A DNA stretch of 64,000 nucleotides, taken from an uncultured Porphyromonadaceae bacterium. Its GTDB lineage: Bacteria > Bacteroidota > Bacteroidia > Bacteroidales > Muribaculaceae. Within the stretch, counting starts at the first letter, position 1; every line of letters starts with the position of its first letter. Positions 1-9,627 of this stretch are shown here, in pieces. The stretch covers positions 434,001 through 498,000 of the forward strand of contig CAMWNI010000001.1 in NCBI GenBank assembly GCA_947175545.1, read 5' to 3'. The notes under the pieces were generated by a model that did no database searches, was not told the origin of the DNA, and was given only the letters and a program-made list of their open reading frames with translations. Made by a program: the position numbers and the translations under genes.

Positions 1-2
1 GC

Positions 3-3000
3 AAATATTACTCCATGGACCCCTTCCACGAAGGCGGTGGCGCCGGGAGCGTTTCCAGCGTGGCCAACGTCTACAAGAAATACTATGAGGCAATGGACGC
101 CGCAAGTCCCGGCTCTCAGTGGGTCATTCAGTCATGGCAGTGGTCTAACGCGCAGCGTCAGAGCCTTAACAATGTACCCGTCGGTAAGCTGATTGTCCTT
201 GACCTTTTCTCGGACGGCTCGCCCAACTGGGGTTCTTATGGCAATCATGATGTCGTTTACTCGACCATCTTTAACTTCGGTGGCCGCACGGGCTATTTTG
301 GCCGTGCGCAGGCAGTTATCGACGGTTACTGGGATGCCAAGACCTCTAAGTCTACAATCAAGGGTATCGGTGCGGCACCTGAGGCGATTGAGCAGACTCC
401 GGTTGTCTATGACCTTTTGTTTGAACTCCCCTGGTATGAAGTGAAACCTGAGGCTAAACAGTGGTTTGCCGACTACTCGACACGTCGCTATGGGCAGGAA
501 AACGAGAAGGCCGCCGAAGCCTGGGAACTTATCCGCACCTCGGCCCTGAACCGCCAGGGTGCAGGCCAGGGTCCTCACGAAGCCCTGATGTGCGCTCGTC
601 CGAACCTGAATGGCAACAAGGTTTCGACTTGGGGTTTCAACGAACTCTATTATGACTCGAACGATCTTGCCAAAGCAGCCTATAAACTGATTGAGGCTGA
701 CCTGACCGGCGAGAACTATTCATTTGACCTTGCTGACATCACCCGCCAGGCGCTGACGGACTATGTCCGCTATCTGATTCCTGCGCTCCGCGACGCTAAC
801 AACTCCGGTAACACCGAGCAGTTCAACAAGTGTCGTGACGCTTTCTTGCAGTTGATTCTCGACATTGACGAACTGCTGAACACCAACTCTGAATTCATGC
901 TTGGCCACTGGACCCAGCGCGCACGCGACATGGCCAACGAGGTCAGCGGCACTACGTCGGCCGACCGTGACTGGCTTGAGCTTGACAATGCGCGCACAAT
1001 CATCACAACCTGGGGCGCACGCGCTCAGGCCGAGAACGGTCAGCTGCGTGACTACTCTTACCGTCAGTGGGGCGGCATGATGAAGGACTATTACTATGAA
1101 CGCTGGAAATACTGGTTTGACCACAACATGTCCGCTCCGTCGGGCGGTTGGTTCCAGTGGGAGTGGGACTGGGCTCATAACAACCCCGGCATTTATCCGA
1201 CCGAACCTGTCGGTGACACCCGCGAGGTTGCCTCACGTCTGCTGTCAAAGTATCTGTCGCCTTTTGTTCCGCAGATTGCGGGCGAATCGCCATATTTCGT
1301 GCAGCGTTTGCTGAAAAATGATCGCACCGGCAAAACGTTCGATGTTTGTCGCCGCGATCAGGTCTACAAGCCCAATCTTGAACTGAACGGCACCGAGATT
1401 ACCGAAATCGGCATTGATTTCAGCAAAAACGGCAGTTTCGAAGAAAGCGAGATTATTCGTAACGCAACCGCTCTTCCGATTCCGGCCGATGCACCCGTTG
1501 GTGAACGCGTCTGCCGTATTCTTCTTGCCGATGGAACTCAGTTCCTCTTCACGGTCCGCATTATCGAGGACATCACCGAGCCGCGAACCGTTAGGGTTGC
1601 AACGTCCGACGCGGAGCAGGGTTCTGTCAGCATTGACGGCACCAATGAACTGAGTGTGACTAACACTGAAGTCGTTGTTCTACGCGCAAATCCGGGTCAG
1701 AAATATGATTTTGACTACTGGGTTGACGAAAATGGCGAAAATATCGGCAATGATAACCCAATGAGCTATTACAGCAAGGAGTCGGCATCATTTACCGCCT
1801 ATTTCCGTCCGAACATCTGGGGCGTACCCGAGATGAATTATGGGGACAAGAACACGATTGCAGAGTATAAGCAGTATGTCAAGACCATGTCTGTTACGCA
1901 GGGTGGGGAAAAGACGCTGCTTTATGAAACCGACAATGTCCCTGACGACCAGTTCCACTACCTTAGCCAGCGAATCAAGGCGGCACCCGGCGGCGAATTC
2001 TCGTTTGACTGGACCGATGCCGGCGGCTTGCGTTGGCTTTTCCTGACGGCATACGCCGATCTGAATGCCGACGGAACCTTCGAGATGGAAGCCCCGGAGT
2101 TCCTTGGAAAGTATGGACAATATCATGTCAATGATAACCCGGAGGTTGCGGCCGGATATTTCAATGTGCTTCTGCCGTTCGACACCCCGCAGGTTACCAC
2201 CCATATCCGTCTGCGTTTCGATTCTTCATGGAACGACAGGGCGTGGAACGCTCAGTATGAGTGCTTCAACCCTAATGGATTCACCAACCGCCTTATCTAT
2301 GAAATCCTTCTTGAGGTCAACGAAGGGGTTGAATATGTAACTACGGTTACGGTCAAGTCTGACAATACGGCGATGGGTACTGTCCGCTCGGAAAACTCAA
2401 CCAATGTATATAACCCCGGCGAGACCGTTATTCTGACTGCTTTCCCGAAGCCCGGCTATCGTCTGATAAAGTGGGTGGACCAGCACGGACGCGAACTCCC
2501 GACCGAGTGGATGACCGACAACATGATTGAGTTCACCGCCTACGACAATGCCGAAATTACCGCCGTGTTCGAACCTGTTCCGGTTGAAATAGACAACTGG
2601 AAACTCGAATTGGGTGTTGATGCTGACGGCCGCACCTTCGTTAAGAGCGCAGTTGCCGAAGGCGCTCCGTCTCTCGATTTTTCGGCTGACCACAGCGAAG
2701 TCGGTTCAATGATTGACTACATGCTGCCCGAAGCCTTTGCCGGAAACTCCGCGTTGCGCTCAGTGACTCTCCCTGACCGGCAGATGATTCATGCCGGCGA
2801 TGTTATCTACGAAACCGAGACCGTCAACGGCGCATCTCCCAACAAAGTCGTTACATTCCTCAAGGATGCTGACGGCAATAACCTGACGATGGACAATACG
2901 TTTATCAAGTACGATAAGCCGTTTGTCATGACCATTTCCGGCTACAATAACGGAAAATCGTTCAATCAGTGGGGTTCCGTTCTGTTTGCGAATGGCGATG

Positions 3001-5966
3001 ATGGCCTCGCCGACAGTTTTGCCAACGGTTGGTCTCAGTTCTATCTGCGTGCTGACGGCACTCTTGACGTGAAATGGTCAACGGCCACTGCAACAAACTT
3101 TCCCGTCAAAATTGAAGGCTACTTCACTATCAAGGTTGACTATCTGGGCAACAATCAGGTACGCGTAACCGTGACCAATGCTGACGGTCAGTCTGATACG
3201 CGCACCTTTACGAGCAATGTGCAGATGAAGAGCATCAACCGCTTCGCGACCCACATGCCCGAAGGCATGACCGTTAGCGTCAAGTTCTCCGAACCTGACG
3301 TTGTTCAGGTTCCCGGCGAACTGTTTGCCGGTTGTCGCAACCTGATGGATTTCCACGTGACGCAGGCTTGCACATATGCTGTTGAGAAAAACGGCGTCAT
3401 TTATGCTCAGAACGGCGTTGACTGCATTGCATATCCTGAAGGCCGATTGCTTTCGACTCCCTTCAAACTGACAACCGCTGCGGGCGCATCGCTGTCTGCA
3501 GCTCCGGTCAAGAATGGTGATTCGCTGGGCAATCTTGCGGTTTCAGTGGCCTCGCAAGCCGCTCATGACTGGAACAGTCTCTGGAGTCTCAATCAGGATT
3601 ATGCTCTTGTGCATACGAACTCGGGCTATGGGCTTTCGTCCACAGGAACGGCACTGGCCGCAACCGGCGACTCGTTTGGCTATAAGCTGACCTATGATGC
3701 CGGTGAACCCTCGATTGCGTTCACTAACGCCCAGGGAGCTTATCTGACCGGCAACGGCACCTCCGCTTCGCTGTTCAATTTCGACTTCAACCCCGTCAGC
3801 GTTCTTGACGCTCCTGACGGCGAACTGCGCACGGTTGCTTTCCCTGTCAATGTTGTCGTTCCGGAAGGGGCCGAAGTGTTCGCCCTCGAGCGTGCAACGG
3901 TTGACGGCGGCTTCTTGCGTCACATCAATCCCGGCAACGTCATTCCCGCCGGTACCGGTGTCCTTGTTCAGGATGATGCCGATGGCTTTGTCATTACCGG
4001 AGAGGCTTCGAACGTAAGTTCCGACATACTCGCAGGCACCACGGTTGACCTGATCCTCAACGAGCCGTTCTATCTGTTGGATGGTTCCGACTTCTTGCGC
4101 CACGAATCCGGAACAGTTCCGGCCAACACCGGCTATGTTCTCGGCAACGCGCTTGATGTCGCTTCATTCCCCTATCAGATTCCCGGCTATAAGCCCGTCA
4201 ATATTGACGGATGGGAGTTTGACTGGCGCTACTCATATGACAATAGCGCTATTTGTCTGACCTCAGCCGTTGTCTCCGGCGAACCGAGCCTCAACCTCGG
4301 CAAACTGACCGACACCGGCAAGACCGTAGTTGACATTGACCCGGCAATTTTCCTCGGCAATAAGAACCTCCATGAGGTTACCCTGCCTGACTCACAACTT
4401 GGCCGTCACTTCTATGACAGTTCGCTCGAAGGTGCCGGCGAGGAGAATTACACTCTCTGGCTCCCGCAGTCGCTCAGCGGCAACAAGGCCTGGGAAATGA
4501 GCATGGAGCTGAGCAGCGACGGCACCGGCTTCAATCAATGGGGTAGCGGACTGTTCGCAACCGGTACTAATGCGACTGCCGTAAGCTATCCCGGCGGCTT
4601 TCAGCTCTATTTGCAGGTGCAGTCCAACAATGGTGGCCATATTGTCTGCAAGTATAATGGAACGACTGAAGTGACATTCGGTCAGGTACCCATCAACTCT
4701 CAGGTGATTACGCCCGGAGTTGAACGTGAAATCAAGTACTTCTCGATTGATTTCAGCTACGTCAAGGGATCCGGCGACAACTACACGATGTCGATTAAGG
4801 TCAGCTGCGACGGTAAGTCTCAGACCCATAATCTCAATTTCAAGCATAGCGAAATCAAATCGTTCTGCGCTTCGATTCCGAAGGGTGTGAACATTGAAAA
4901 ACTCCATCTTGAAGGCGCCGACTTCCTCTTTCCTTATACTGAGGGAGAACTCTTTGCCGGATGCTCGAACCTGAATGCATTCCACGTGAGCGACAAGTGT
5001 GACTATGCGGTTGAGCGTGAGGGAGTCCTTTATAGCAAGGCGGCTCCCGAAAAGTGTATTGCATATCCTGAAGCTCGTCTGTTTACGTGTCCGTTTGTCC
5101 TGACTGCTGCTGACGGCGTTCACGTCGCTGCCGCACCCGTACTGATGAACGGTGAACTGACCGAGACCGAAGTCAGCGTCGCCGAGGCCGCTAACCCGAT
5201 GAATGCCCTCTGGATGCTCGGCGAACAGAAGTTGACCCATCTGAACTCGGGAATTCACCTGAACTATAACGGCGGTGCATTGAGCGACGTTTATGGCGAA
5301 TATGCTTATCACATTGTCTATGGCAACGGCGAACCGTCAATCACTTTCTCGCTCGCCGAGGACCGTCATCTGAACCATAGCGAAGGTTCGCTTTCAATCA
5401 ACGCCGAGCCTCACGCGTTCAGTTTCTTGCATCAGACTGTGTTCTCTCTGCCCGAAAGCGACGGCCCGTCGGTTGCCAGCTTCCCCGTTGACGTTGTCGT
5501 TCCGGAAGGTTCGATTGTCAAGGGCGTTAGTTCAATCAGCGAGAGTGGCGCCGTGCTTTTCGACATTCCCGAAGGTTCCGTTATTCCGGCCGGCCATGCC
5601 GTTATGACCATCGACGGCGATTGCTACTTCCCCGCGGCTTCGGCCTATGGCGCCATGACATATGCTGACATCAAGGACAATCTGTTGCGAGGCACCAATG
5701 TTGCAATCCGTTCTTCCGAACCGTACTATCAGCTTGAGGGCGACAACTTTGTCCGCCACGAAAATGGTCTGATTCCTGCGAATTCGGCCTATATTTCGGC
5801 CGAGAATCTGGAGGTTGAGAGCTTCCCCTACGATGCGTCGACAACCGGCGTCATCGAAGTGGGAACCGACTGCCCCGACGAAATGTATGACCTGATGGGC
5901 CGTCGCGTAAGTTCTGCCGCCCGCCATGGCTTCTACATTCTCAACGGCAAGGTTGTGCGTCGCTGA
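3..5966 (+). CDS. Alpha-N-acetylglucosaminidase (GH89), giant multidomain secreted enzyme; 5' end outside the window
   Basis: The frame is open to the left edge, so the signal peptide and start of the catalytic domain are missing; residues are counted from the Met codon at position 15. Residues 1-440 match the NAGLU/GH89 catalytic region: DPFHEGG holds the likely general acid (E6), APEAIEQ the likely nucleophile (E123), and ALMCARPNLN is also family-like. GH89 enzymes remove terminal alpha-linked GlcNAc, for example from mucin glycans or heparan sulfate. After the catalytic part come InlB-like beta repeats (about 515-590 and 775-855, each ending in AYF/AVFEP) flanking a GEVED-like region, then two copies of a ~540-residue module with BspA-like LRR pieces (LFAGCRNL, LFAGCSNL). 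The protein ends in YDLMGRRVSS...GFYILNGK, the short sorting-like tail shared with other exported proteins here. A terminator follows directly. The family call is firm; the substrate is inferred. Confidence 0.9.
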   Translation, partial: KYYSMDPFHEGGGAGSVSSVANVYKKYYEAMDAASPGSQWVIQSWQWSNAQRQSLNNVPVGKLIVLDLFSDGSPNWGSYGNHDVVYSTIFNFGGRTGYFGRAQAVIDGYWDAKTSKSTIKGIGAAPEAIEQTPVVYDLLFELPWYEVKPEAKQWFADYSTRRYGQENEKAAEAWELIRTSALNRQGAGQGPHEALMCARPNLNGNKVSTWGFNELYYDSNDLAKAAYKLIEADLTGENYSFDLADITRQALTDYVRYLIPALRDANNSGNTEQFNKCRDAFLQLILDIDELLNTNSEFMLGHWTQRARDMANEVSGTTSADRDWLELDNARTIITTWGARAQAENGQLRDYSYRQWGGMMKDYYYERWKYWFDHNMSAPSGGWFQWEWDWAHNNPGIYPTEPVGDTREVASRLLSKYLSPFVPQIAGESPYFVQRLLKNDRTGKTFDVCRRDQVYKPNLELNGTEITEIGIDFSKNGSFEESEIIRNATALPIPADAPVGERVCRILLADGTQFLFTVRIIEDITEPRTVRVATSDAEQGSVSIDGTNELSVTNTEVVVLRANPGQKYDFDYWVDENGENIGNDNPMSYYSKESASFTAYFRPNIWGVPEMNYGDKNTIAEYKQYVKTMSVTQGGEKTLLYETDNVPDDQFHYLSQRIKAAPGGEFSFDWTDAGGLRWLFLTAYADLNADGTFEMEAPEFLGKYGQYHVNDNPEVAAGYFNVLLPFDTPQVTTHIRLRFDSSWNDRAWNAQYECFNPNGFTNRLIYEILLEVNEGVEYVTTVTVKSDNTAMGTVRSENSTNVYNPGETVILTAFPKPGYRLIKWVDQHGRELPTEWMTDNMIEFTAYDNAEITAVFEPVPVEIDNWKLELGVDADGRTFVKSAVAEGAPSLDFSADHSEVGSMIDYMLPEAFAGNSALRSVTLPDRQMIHAGDVIYETETVNGASPNKVVTFLKDADGNNLTMDNTFIKYDKPFVMTISGYNNGKSFNQWGSVLFANGDDGLADSFANGWSQFYLRADGTLDVKWSTATATNFPVKIEGYFTIKVDYLGNNQVRVTVTNADGQSDTRTFTSNVQMKSINRFATHMPEGMTVSVKFSEPDVVQVPGELFAGCRNLMDFHVTQACTYAVEKNGVIYAQNGVDCIAYPEGRLLSTPFKLTTAAGASLSAAPVKNGDSLGNLAVSVASQAAHDWNSLWSLNQDYALVHTNSGYGLSSTGTALAATGDSFGYKLTYDAGEPSIAFTNAQGAYLTGNGTSASLFNFDFNPVSVLDAPDGELRTVAFPVNVVVPEGAEVFALERATVDGGFLRHINPGNVIPAGTGVLVQDDADGFVITGEASNVSSDILAGTTVDLILNEPFYLLDGSDFLRHESGTVPANTGYVLGNALDVASFPYQIPGYKPVNIDGWEFDWRYSYDNSAICLTSAVVSGEPSLNLGKLTDTGKTVVDIDPAIFLGNKNLHEVTLPDSQLGRHFYDSSLEGAGEENYTLWLPQSLSGNKAWEMSMELSSDGTGFNQWGSGLFATGTNATAVSYPGGFQLYLQVQSNNGGHIVCKYNGTTEVTFGQVPINSQVITPGVEREIKYFSIDFSYVKGSGDNYTMSIKVSCDGKSQTHNLNFKHSEIKSFCASIPKGVNIEKLHLEGADFLFPYTEGELFAGCSNLNAFHVSDKCDYAVEREGVLYSKAAPEKCIAYPEARLFTCPFVLTAADGVHVAAAPVLMNGELTETEVSVAEAANPMNALWMLGEQKLTHLNSGIHLNYNGGALSDVYGEYAYHIVYGNGEPSITFSLAEDRHLNHSEGSLSINAEPHAFSFLHQTVFSLPESDGPSVASFPVDVVVPEGSIVKGVSSISESGAVLFDIPEGSVIPAGHAVMTIDGDCYFPAASAYGAMTYADIKDNLLRGTNVAIRSSEPYYQLEGDNFVRHENGLIPANSAYISAENLEVESFPYDASTTGVIEVGTDCPDEMYDLMGRRVSSAARHGFYILNGKVVRR
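2583..4196 (+). repeat. GH89 C-terminal module, copy 1 (~538 residues)
   Basis: This is the first copy of an internal duplication within the GH89 gene, starting at VEIDNWKLEL and ending at SFPYQIPGYKP. Matching landmarks in copy 2 are FNQWGSVLFA/FNQWGSGLFA, LFAGCRNLMDFHV/LFAGCSNLNAFHV, CIAYPEGRL/CIAYPEARL, VPEGAEV/VPEGSIV and the final SFPY. The module contains BspA-like LRR fragments and beta-rich parts, so an adhesion or carbohydrate-binding role is possible. Confidence 0.85.
4197..5838 (+). repeat. GH89 C-terminal module, copy 2 (~547 residues)
   Basis: This is the second copy of the internal module, starting at VNIDGWEFDW and ending at SFPYDAS. Landmark motifs keep the same order and spacing as in copy 1, but many residues differ, so the duplication is not recent or is under diversifying change. 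Confidence 0.85.
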
Positions 5967-5992
5967 TTACTGAAGCATCCCCCCTCTCTTGC

Positions 5993-6029
5993 GGACCGCG
6001 CGCCTCAACGGCGACGCGGTCCTTTTTTT
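5993..6029 (+). terminator. Rho-independent terminator after GH89
   Basis: GGACCGCG (5993-6000) pairs perfectly with CGCGGTCC (6015-6022) and is followed by seven T residues. It lies 26 nt after the stop codon and separates the GH89 gene from the SusC operon. Confidence 0.9.
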
Positions 6030-6123
6030 GTGTCACCATAATAGTACATATGGGGGTTTGAGTTTTCAAAATGTCAGAATTTTACTGAAAAATGGGATAA
6101 ATATGTTAAAAAACATATGAAAA

Positions 6124-6155
6124 TTTGCTCATTTTGTAAAAAGTTTATAAATTTG
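6124..6155 (+). promoter_or_regulatory. Promoter of the SusC/SusD operon
   Basis: TTTG (6124-6127), a spacer of exactly 20 nt, then TAAATTTG (6148-6155) match the Bacteroidetes -33/-7 consensus. Transcription would begin near 6160, giving a leader of about 128 nt. No ECF-sigma/anti-sigma or hybrid two-component gene is adjacent in this window. Confidence 0.7.
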
Positions 6156-6288
6156 TTGCGGTAAAAATAGATATGCTTGAGTCAAACCTCGACATGTTTA
6201 CACAATTTCGCCCTGCTTCCAAGAAAGAGAGGCCACGGCGTAAACAACTAACGATTCATTAATAAACCATTCACTATCAGAGAACCTT

Positions 6289-9200
6289 ATGGGTAAACAC
6301 TTAGCAACATTATTGCTGTTTATGCTCGCGTCACTGACTGCTCTGGCGGATGTAACCGTTACAGGCACTGTGATGGATAAGGCGGAACAAGAGCCGATTA
6401 TCGGTGCGTCAGTGAGGCTTAAAGGCAAAAGTACGGTCGGAACGTCGACCGACATTGACGGTAAGTTCACCTTGACTGTCCCTTCCGACAAATCGGTGAT
6501 TGAAATCTCCTTTGTGGGCATGAACCCCGTGGAGGTGAAGGCTTCGTCCTCGCCTCTCTACATTGAGATGGAAACTTCCGCAACCCAGCTGCAGGAGGTC
6601 GTTGCCATTGGTATGGGCAACGTTGACCGCCGCACATTCACGGGCGCGACAACCAAGATTAACGCTGACGATGCTCTCCTTTCAGGTGTGAGCGATATCT
6701 CGCGTTCGCTGAGCGGACGTGCAGCCGGCGTGTCCGTCCAGAACGTCAGCGGAACCTTCGGTACCGCACCTAAAATCCGCGTACGCGGCGCCACGTCAAT
6801 CTATGGCAACAGCAAACCGCTTTGGGTTGTTGACGGTGTACCTCTGGAAGATAACGTCGAACTGGATGCCAATGCGCTTTCGAGTGGTGACCCCAACACG
6901 ATGATTGCATCGGCAATCGCCGGCCTGAATGCCGACGATATTGACCAGTTCCAGATTCTGAAGGACGGCTCCGCCACCTCTATATATGGCGCGCGCGCGA
7001 TGGCCGGCGTTATCGTCGTGACCACCAAGCAGGGTCGCTCCGGTCGCACTTCGATCAACTATATGGGCGAGCTGACTTATCGTCTGAAACCCTCTTACCG
7101 CAACTACAACATCTCAAATTCGCAGGAGCAGATGGGCATCTACAAGGAAATGGAAGAAAAAGGCTGGCTCAACTTCGCCGCCCTCGCCAACTCCAGCTCC
7201 AGCGGTGTCTATGGCACGATGTATAAGCTCATCAACACCTTCGACCCCGCAACCGGCCAGTATGCTCTGGCCAACACTCAGAGCGCCCGCAACGAATATC
7301 TGCGTCAGGCCGAGATGCGCAACACGGACTGGTTCGATCTGCTGTTCCGCAACACCGTGATGCAGACTCATAACGTCAGCGTTTCCGGCGGTACTGACAA
7401 GGGCCGATTCTACACTTCATTCTCTTACATGAATGATCCGGGTTGGACCAAGGCCTCAAGTGTTGACCGTTACACTTTCACCGGTAAGGCGTCTTATGAC
7501 CTCAGCAAGCAGCTGACCTTCTCAATGATGACCAATGACAGCTACCGTAACCAGAAGGCGCCCGGTACGCTCAGTCAGGACATTGACGTTGTCAGCGGTT
7601 CGGTCAGCCGTTCGTTCGACATTAACCCGTTCAGCTATGCACTGAACACGTCGCGCACAACCGACCCCAATTCAACCCTGACGCGTAACTATGCCGACTT
7701 CAATATTTTCGACGAACTCGAGAATAACTACATCACCAACGAAATGGTTGATGTCAAGTTCCAGGGTGAACTTGACTATAAGCCGACCTCCTACCTCTCG
7801 TTCAAGGCAATCGGTGCATTCCGTTACAGCTCAACCCAGCAGGAACACTACGTAACCGACCTCTCGAACCAGGCAATGGCTTATCGCGCAGGTATCTCGC
7901 CTGAAAACTCAACAATCCGTTCATTGAACCCCTATCTCTATACTGACCCGGACGATCCTAACTCGCTTCCCATTTCTGTACTTCCCAACGGCGGTATTCT
8001 CTATCACAATGTCTTCTCCATTAGGCAGATGGACTTCCGTGCATCGGCTAACTTCAATAAAACCATTGCAGGCCGCCACCTCGTAACTGCTCTCGCAGGC
8101 TTCGACGCCGGCAAGGTTGACCGCCACACGGAGTCTTTCCAGGGTTGGGGCATGTGTTATGACAACGGTAACCTTCCTTTCTTTGACTGGCACCTGTTCA
8201 AGCAGATGCAGGAGGAGAACGCCGCTTACTACTCTGACTCCAACACGGCAGCCCGCTCGCTTGCCTACTATCTCAGTGCTTCTTACGTGTATGACAATCG
8301 CTATGTTGTCAACGGCACCATCCGCTACGAAGGCTCGAACAAGCTCGGTCGCTCGCATCAGAGCCGCTGGCTTCCGACCTGGAACGTTTCAGGCGCGTGG
8401 AACGCCGACTCCGAAGAATGGTTCCAGAACCCCGTTCTTGCAACCGCCAAGCTCCGTGTCGGCTACTCGCTGAACGCCGATGCCGGTCCTGCTTTCGTGT
8501 CGAACGCCCTGGCCGTTTACTATCCTTCGCGCCCCTGGCGTCAGGACACTGAGGCCTATGAGCAGGCTCTCCGCCTCAGTCAGCTGGCAAACTCCGAACT
8601 GACCTACGAGAAAAAGCACGAGTTTAACGTTGGTGCTGACCTCGGATTCCTTCACAACCGCATCAACCTGACCTTTGACTGGTACAAGCGTAACAACTTC
8701 GACCTTATCGGTTATATCTACACCCAAGGTGTCGGCGGCGAAATCGGCAAGTGGGCCAACGTTGCTTCAATGAAGAGCCACGGTGCCGAATTTACCCTCT
8801 CGACCCAGAACATTGTCAACCGCGATTTCACCTGGACCACTGACCTTACCTTCTCTTACTTCAAGAACAAGATTACTGATCTGAAGTCGCGTTCCAATGT
8901 ACTCGAACTCGTAAAGCAGGGTTCAGGCTCATTCCGCGAGGGTTATCCCGCCGGTTCGCTCTTCTCGATTCCCTTTGTCGGCCTGACCGAGGACGGTCTG
9001 CCTCAGGTAATCAACGAAAACGGCGAAGTGACCACTTCCGACATCAACTTCCAGGAGTGGGAGAAGCTTGATTTCCTCAAGTATGAAGGCACCATTGACC
9101 CGCCTTTCAACGGCGGCTTCGGCAACAACCTGCGCTACAAGGGTTTCAACCTGAACATTTTCTTCACCTATGCCTTCGGCAATAAACTCCGCCTTGACCC

Positions 9201-9615
9201 CGTCTTCTCGTCAAGTTATAGCGACCTGTCCGCTATGCCGCGCGAATTCATGGATCGCTGGGTAGCCGCAGGCGACGAGGCTCACACCAACGTGCCGACC
9301 ATCGCATCGCGTCGTCAGGTCTATAACAACTCTAACATCAGTTATGGCTATAACGCTTATAACTACTCGACCGAGCGTGTTGCAAAGGGTGACTACATCC
9401 GTCTGAAGGAAATCGCGCTCTCTTATGAGCTGCCTTCAACCGTGACCCGCGCGCTCCGCATCAGCAGCGCCTCTGTCAAGCTCGCAGCCACCGACCTCTG
9501 GCTTCTCTATTCTGACAAGAAGCTCCACGGTCAGGACCCCGAGTTCATCAACTCCGGCGGTGTGGCAACTCCTAACCCCAAGCAGTTTACATTCACTCTC
9601 CGTTTCGGACTCTAA
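6289..9615 (+). CDS. SusC/RagA-family TonB-dependent outer membrane transporter
   Basis: This 1108-residue protein has a signal peptide (cleavage near LTALA-DV), a carboxypeptidase-regulatory-like domain at about 22-105 (GTVMDKAEQEPIIGASV, DIDGKFTL), a plug domain at about 110-235 (IRVRGATSIYGNSKPLWVVD, LKDGSATSIYGARAMAG) and a long beta-barrel region to the C terminus. Proteins of this family form the barrel of SusCD nutrient-import complexes, opened by TonB energy. It is the first gene of a five-gene operon, and SusD follows after 12 nt. The neighbours carry a protease rather than a glycosidase, so the cargo may be peptide or glycopeptide, as in RagAB; that is inference. The chosen ATG gives a good signal peptide. 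No frame break is seen. Confidence 0.96.
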   Translation: MGKHLATLLLFMLASLTALADVTVTGTVMDKAEQEPIIGASVRLKGKSTVGTSTDIDGKFTLTVPSDKSVIEISFVGMNPVEVKASSSPLYIEMETSATQLQEVVAIGMGNVDRRTFTGATTKINADDALLSGVSDISRSLSGRAAGVSVQNVSGTFGTAPKIRVRGATSIYGNSKPLWVVDGVPLEDNVELDANALSSGDPNTMIASAIAGLNADDIDQFQILKDGSATSIYGARAMAGVIVVTTKQGRSGRTSINYMGELTYRLKPSYRNYNISNSQEQMGIYKEMEEKGWLNFAALANSSSSGVYGTMYKLINTFDPATGQYALANTQSARNEYLRQAEMRNTDWFDLLFRNTVMQTHNVSVSGGTDKGRFYTSFSYMNDPGWTKASSVDRYTFTGKASYDLSKQLTFSMMTNDSYRNQKAPGTLSQDIDVVSGSVSRSFDINPFSYALNTSRTTDPNSTLTRNYADFNIFDELENNYITNEMVDVKFQGELDYKPTSYLSFKAIGAFRYSSTQQEHYVTDLSNQAMAYRAGISPENSTIRSLNPYLYTDPDDPNSLPISVLPNGGILYHNVFSIRQMDFRASANFNKTIAGRHLVTALAGFDAGKVDRHTESFQGWGMCYDNGNLPFFDWHLFKQMQEENAAYYSDSNTAARSLAYYLSASYVYDNRYVVNGTIRYEGSNKLGRSHQSRWLPTWNVSGAWNADSEEWFQNPVLATAKLRVGYSLNADAGPAFVSNALAVYYPSRPWRQDTEAYEQALRLSQLANSELTYEKKHEFNVGADLGFLHNRINLTFDWYKRNNFDLIGYIYTQGVGGEIGKWANVASMKSHGAEFTLSTQNIVNRDFTWTTDLTFSYFKNKITDLKSRSNVLELVKQGSGSFREGYPAGSLFSIPFVGLTEDGLPQVINENGEVTTSDINFQEWEKLDFLKYEGTIDPPFNGGFGNNLRYKGFNLNIFFTYAFGNKLRLDPVFSSSYSDLSAMPREFMDRWVAAGDEAHTNVPTIASRRQVYNNSNISYGYNAYNYSTERVAKGDYIRLKEIALSYELPSTVTRALRISSASVKLAATDLWLLYSDKKLHGQDPEFINSGGVATPNPKQFTFTLRFGL

Positions 9616-9627
9616 GCAGAATTTCCA

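Larger units (their letters stand above)
5967..6288. other. Intergenic region between GH89 and the SusC operon
   Basis: This 322-nt stretch holds the GH89 terminator (5993-6029), then an AT-rich segment carrying the operon promoter (6124-6155) and a leader of roughly 130 nt before the SusC start. I see no convincing small gene or structured RNA in the leader. Confidence 0.6.

Noticed and set aside
4392-5312. A 306-codon minus-strand frame inside the GH89 gene
   Set aside because: It is antisense to the second copy of the duplicated module, with no signal peptide or motif.
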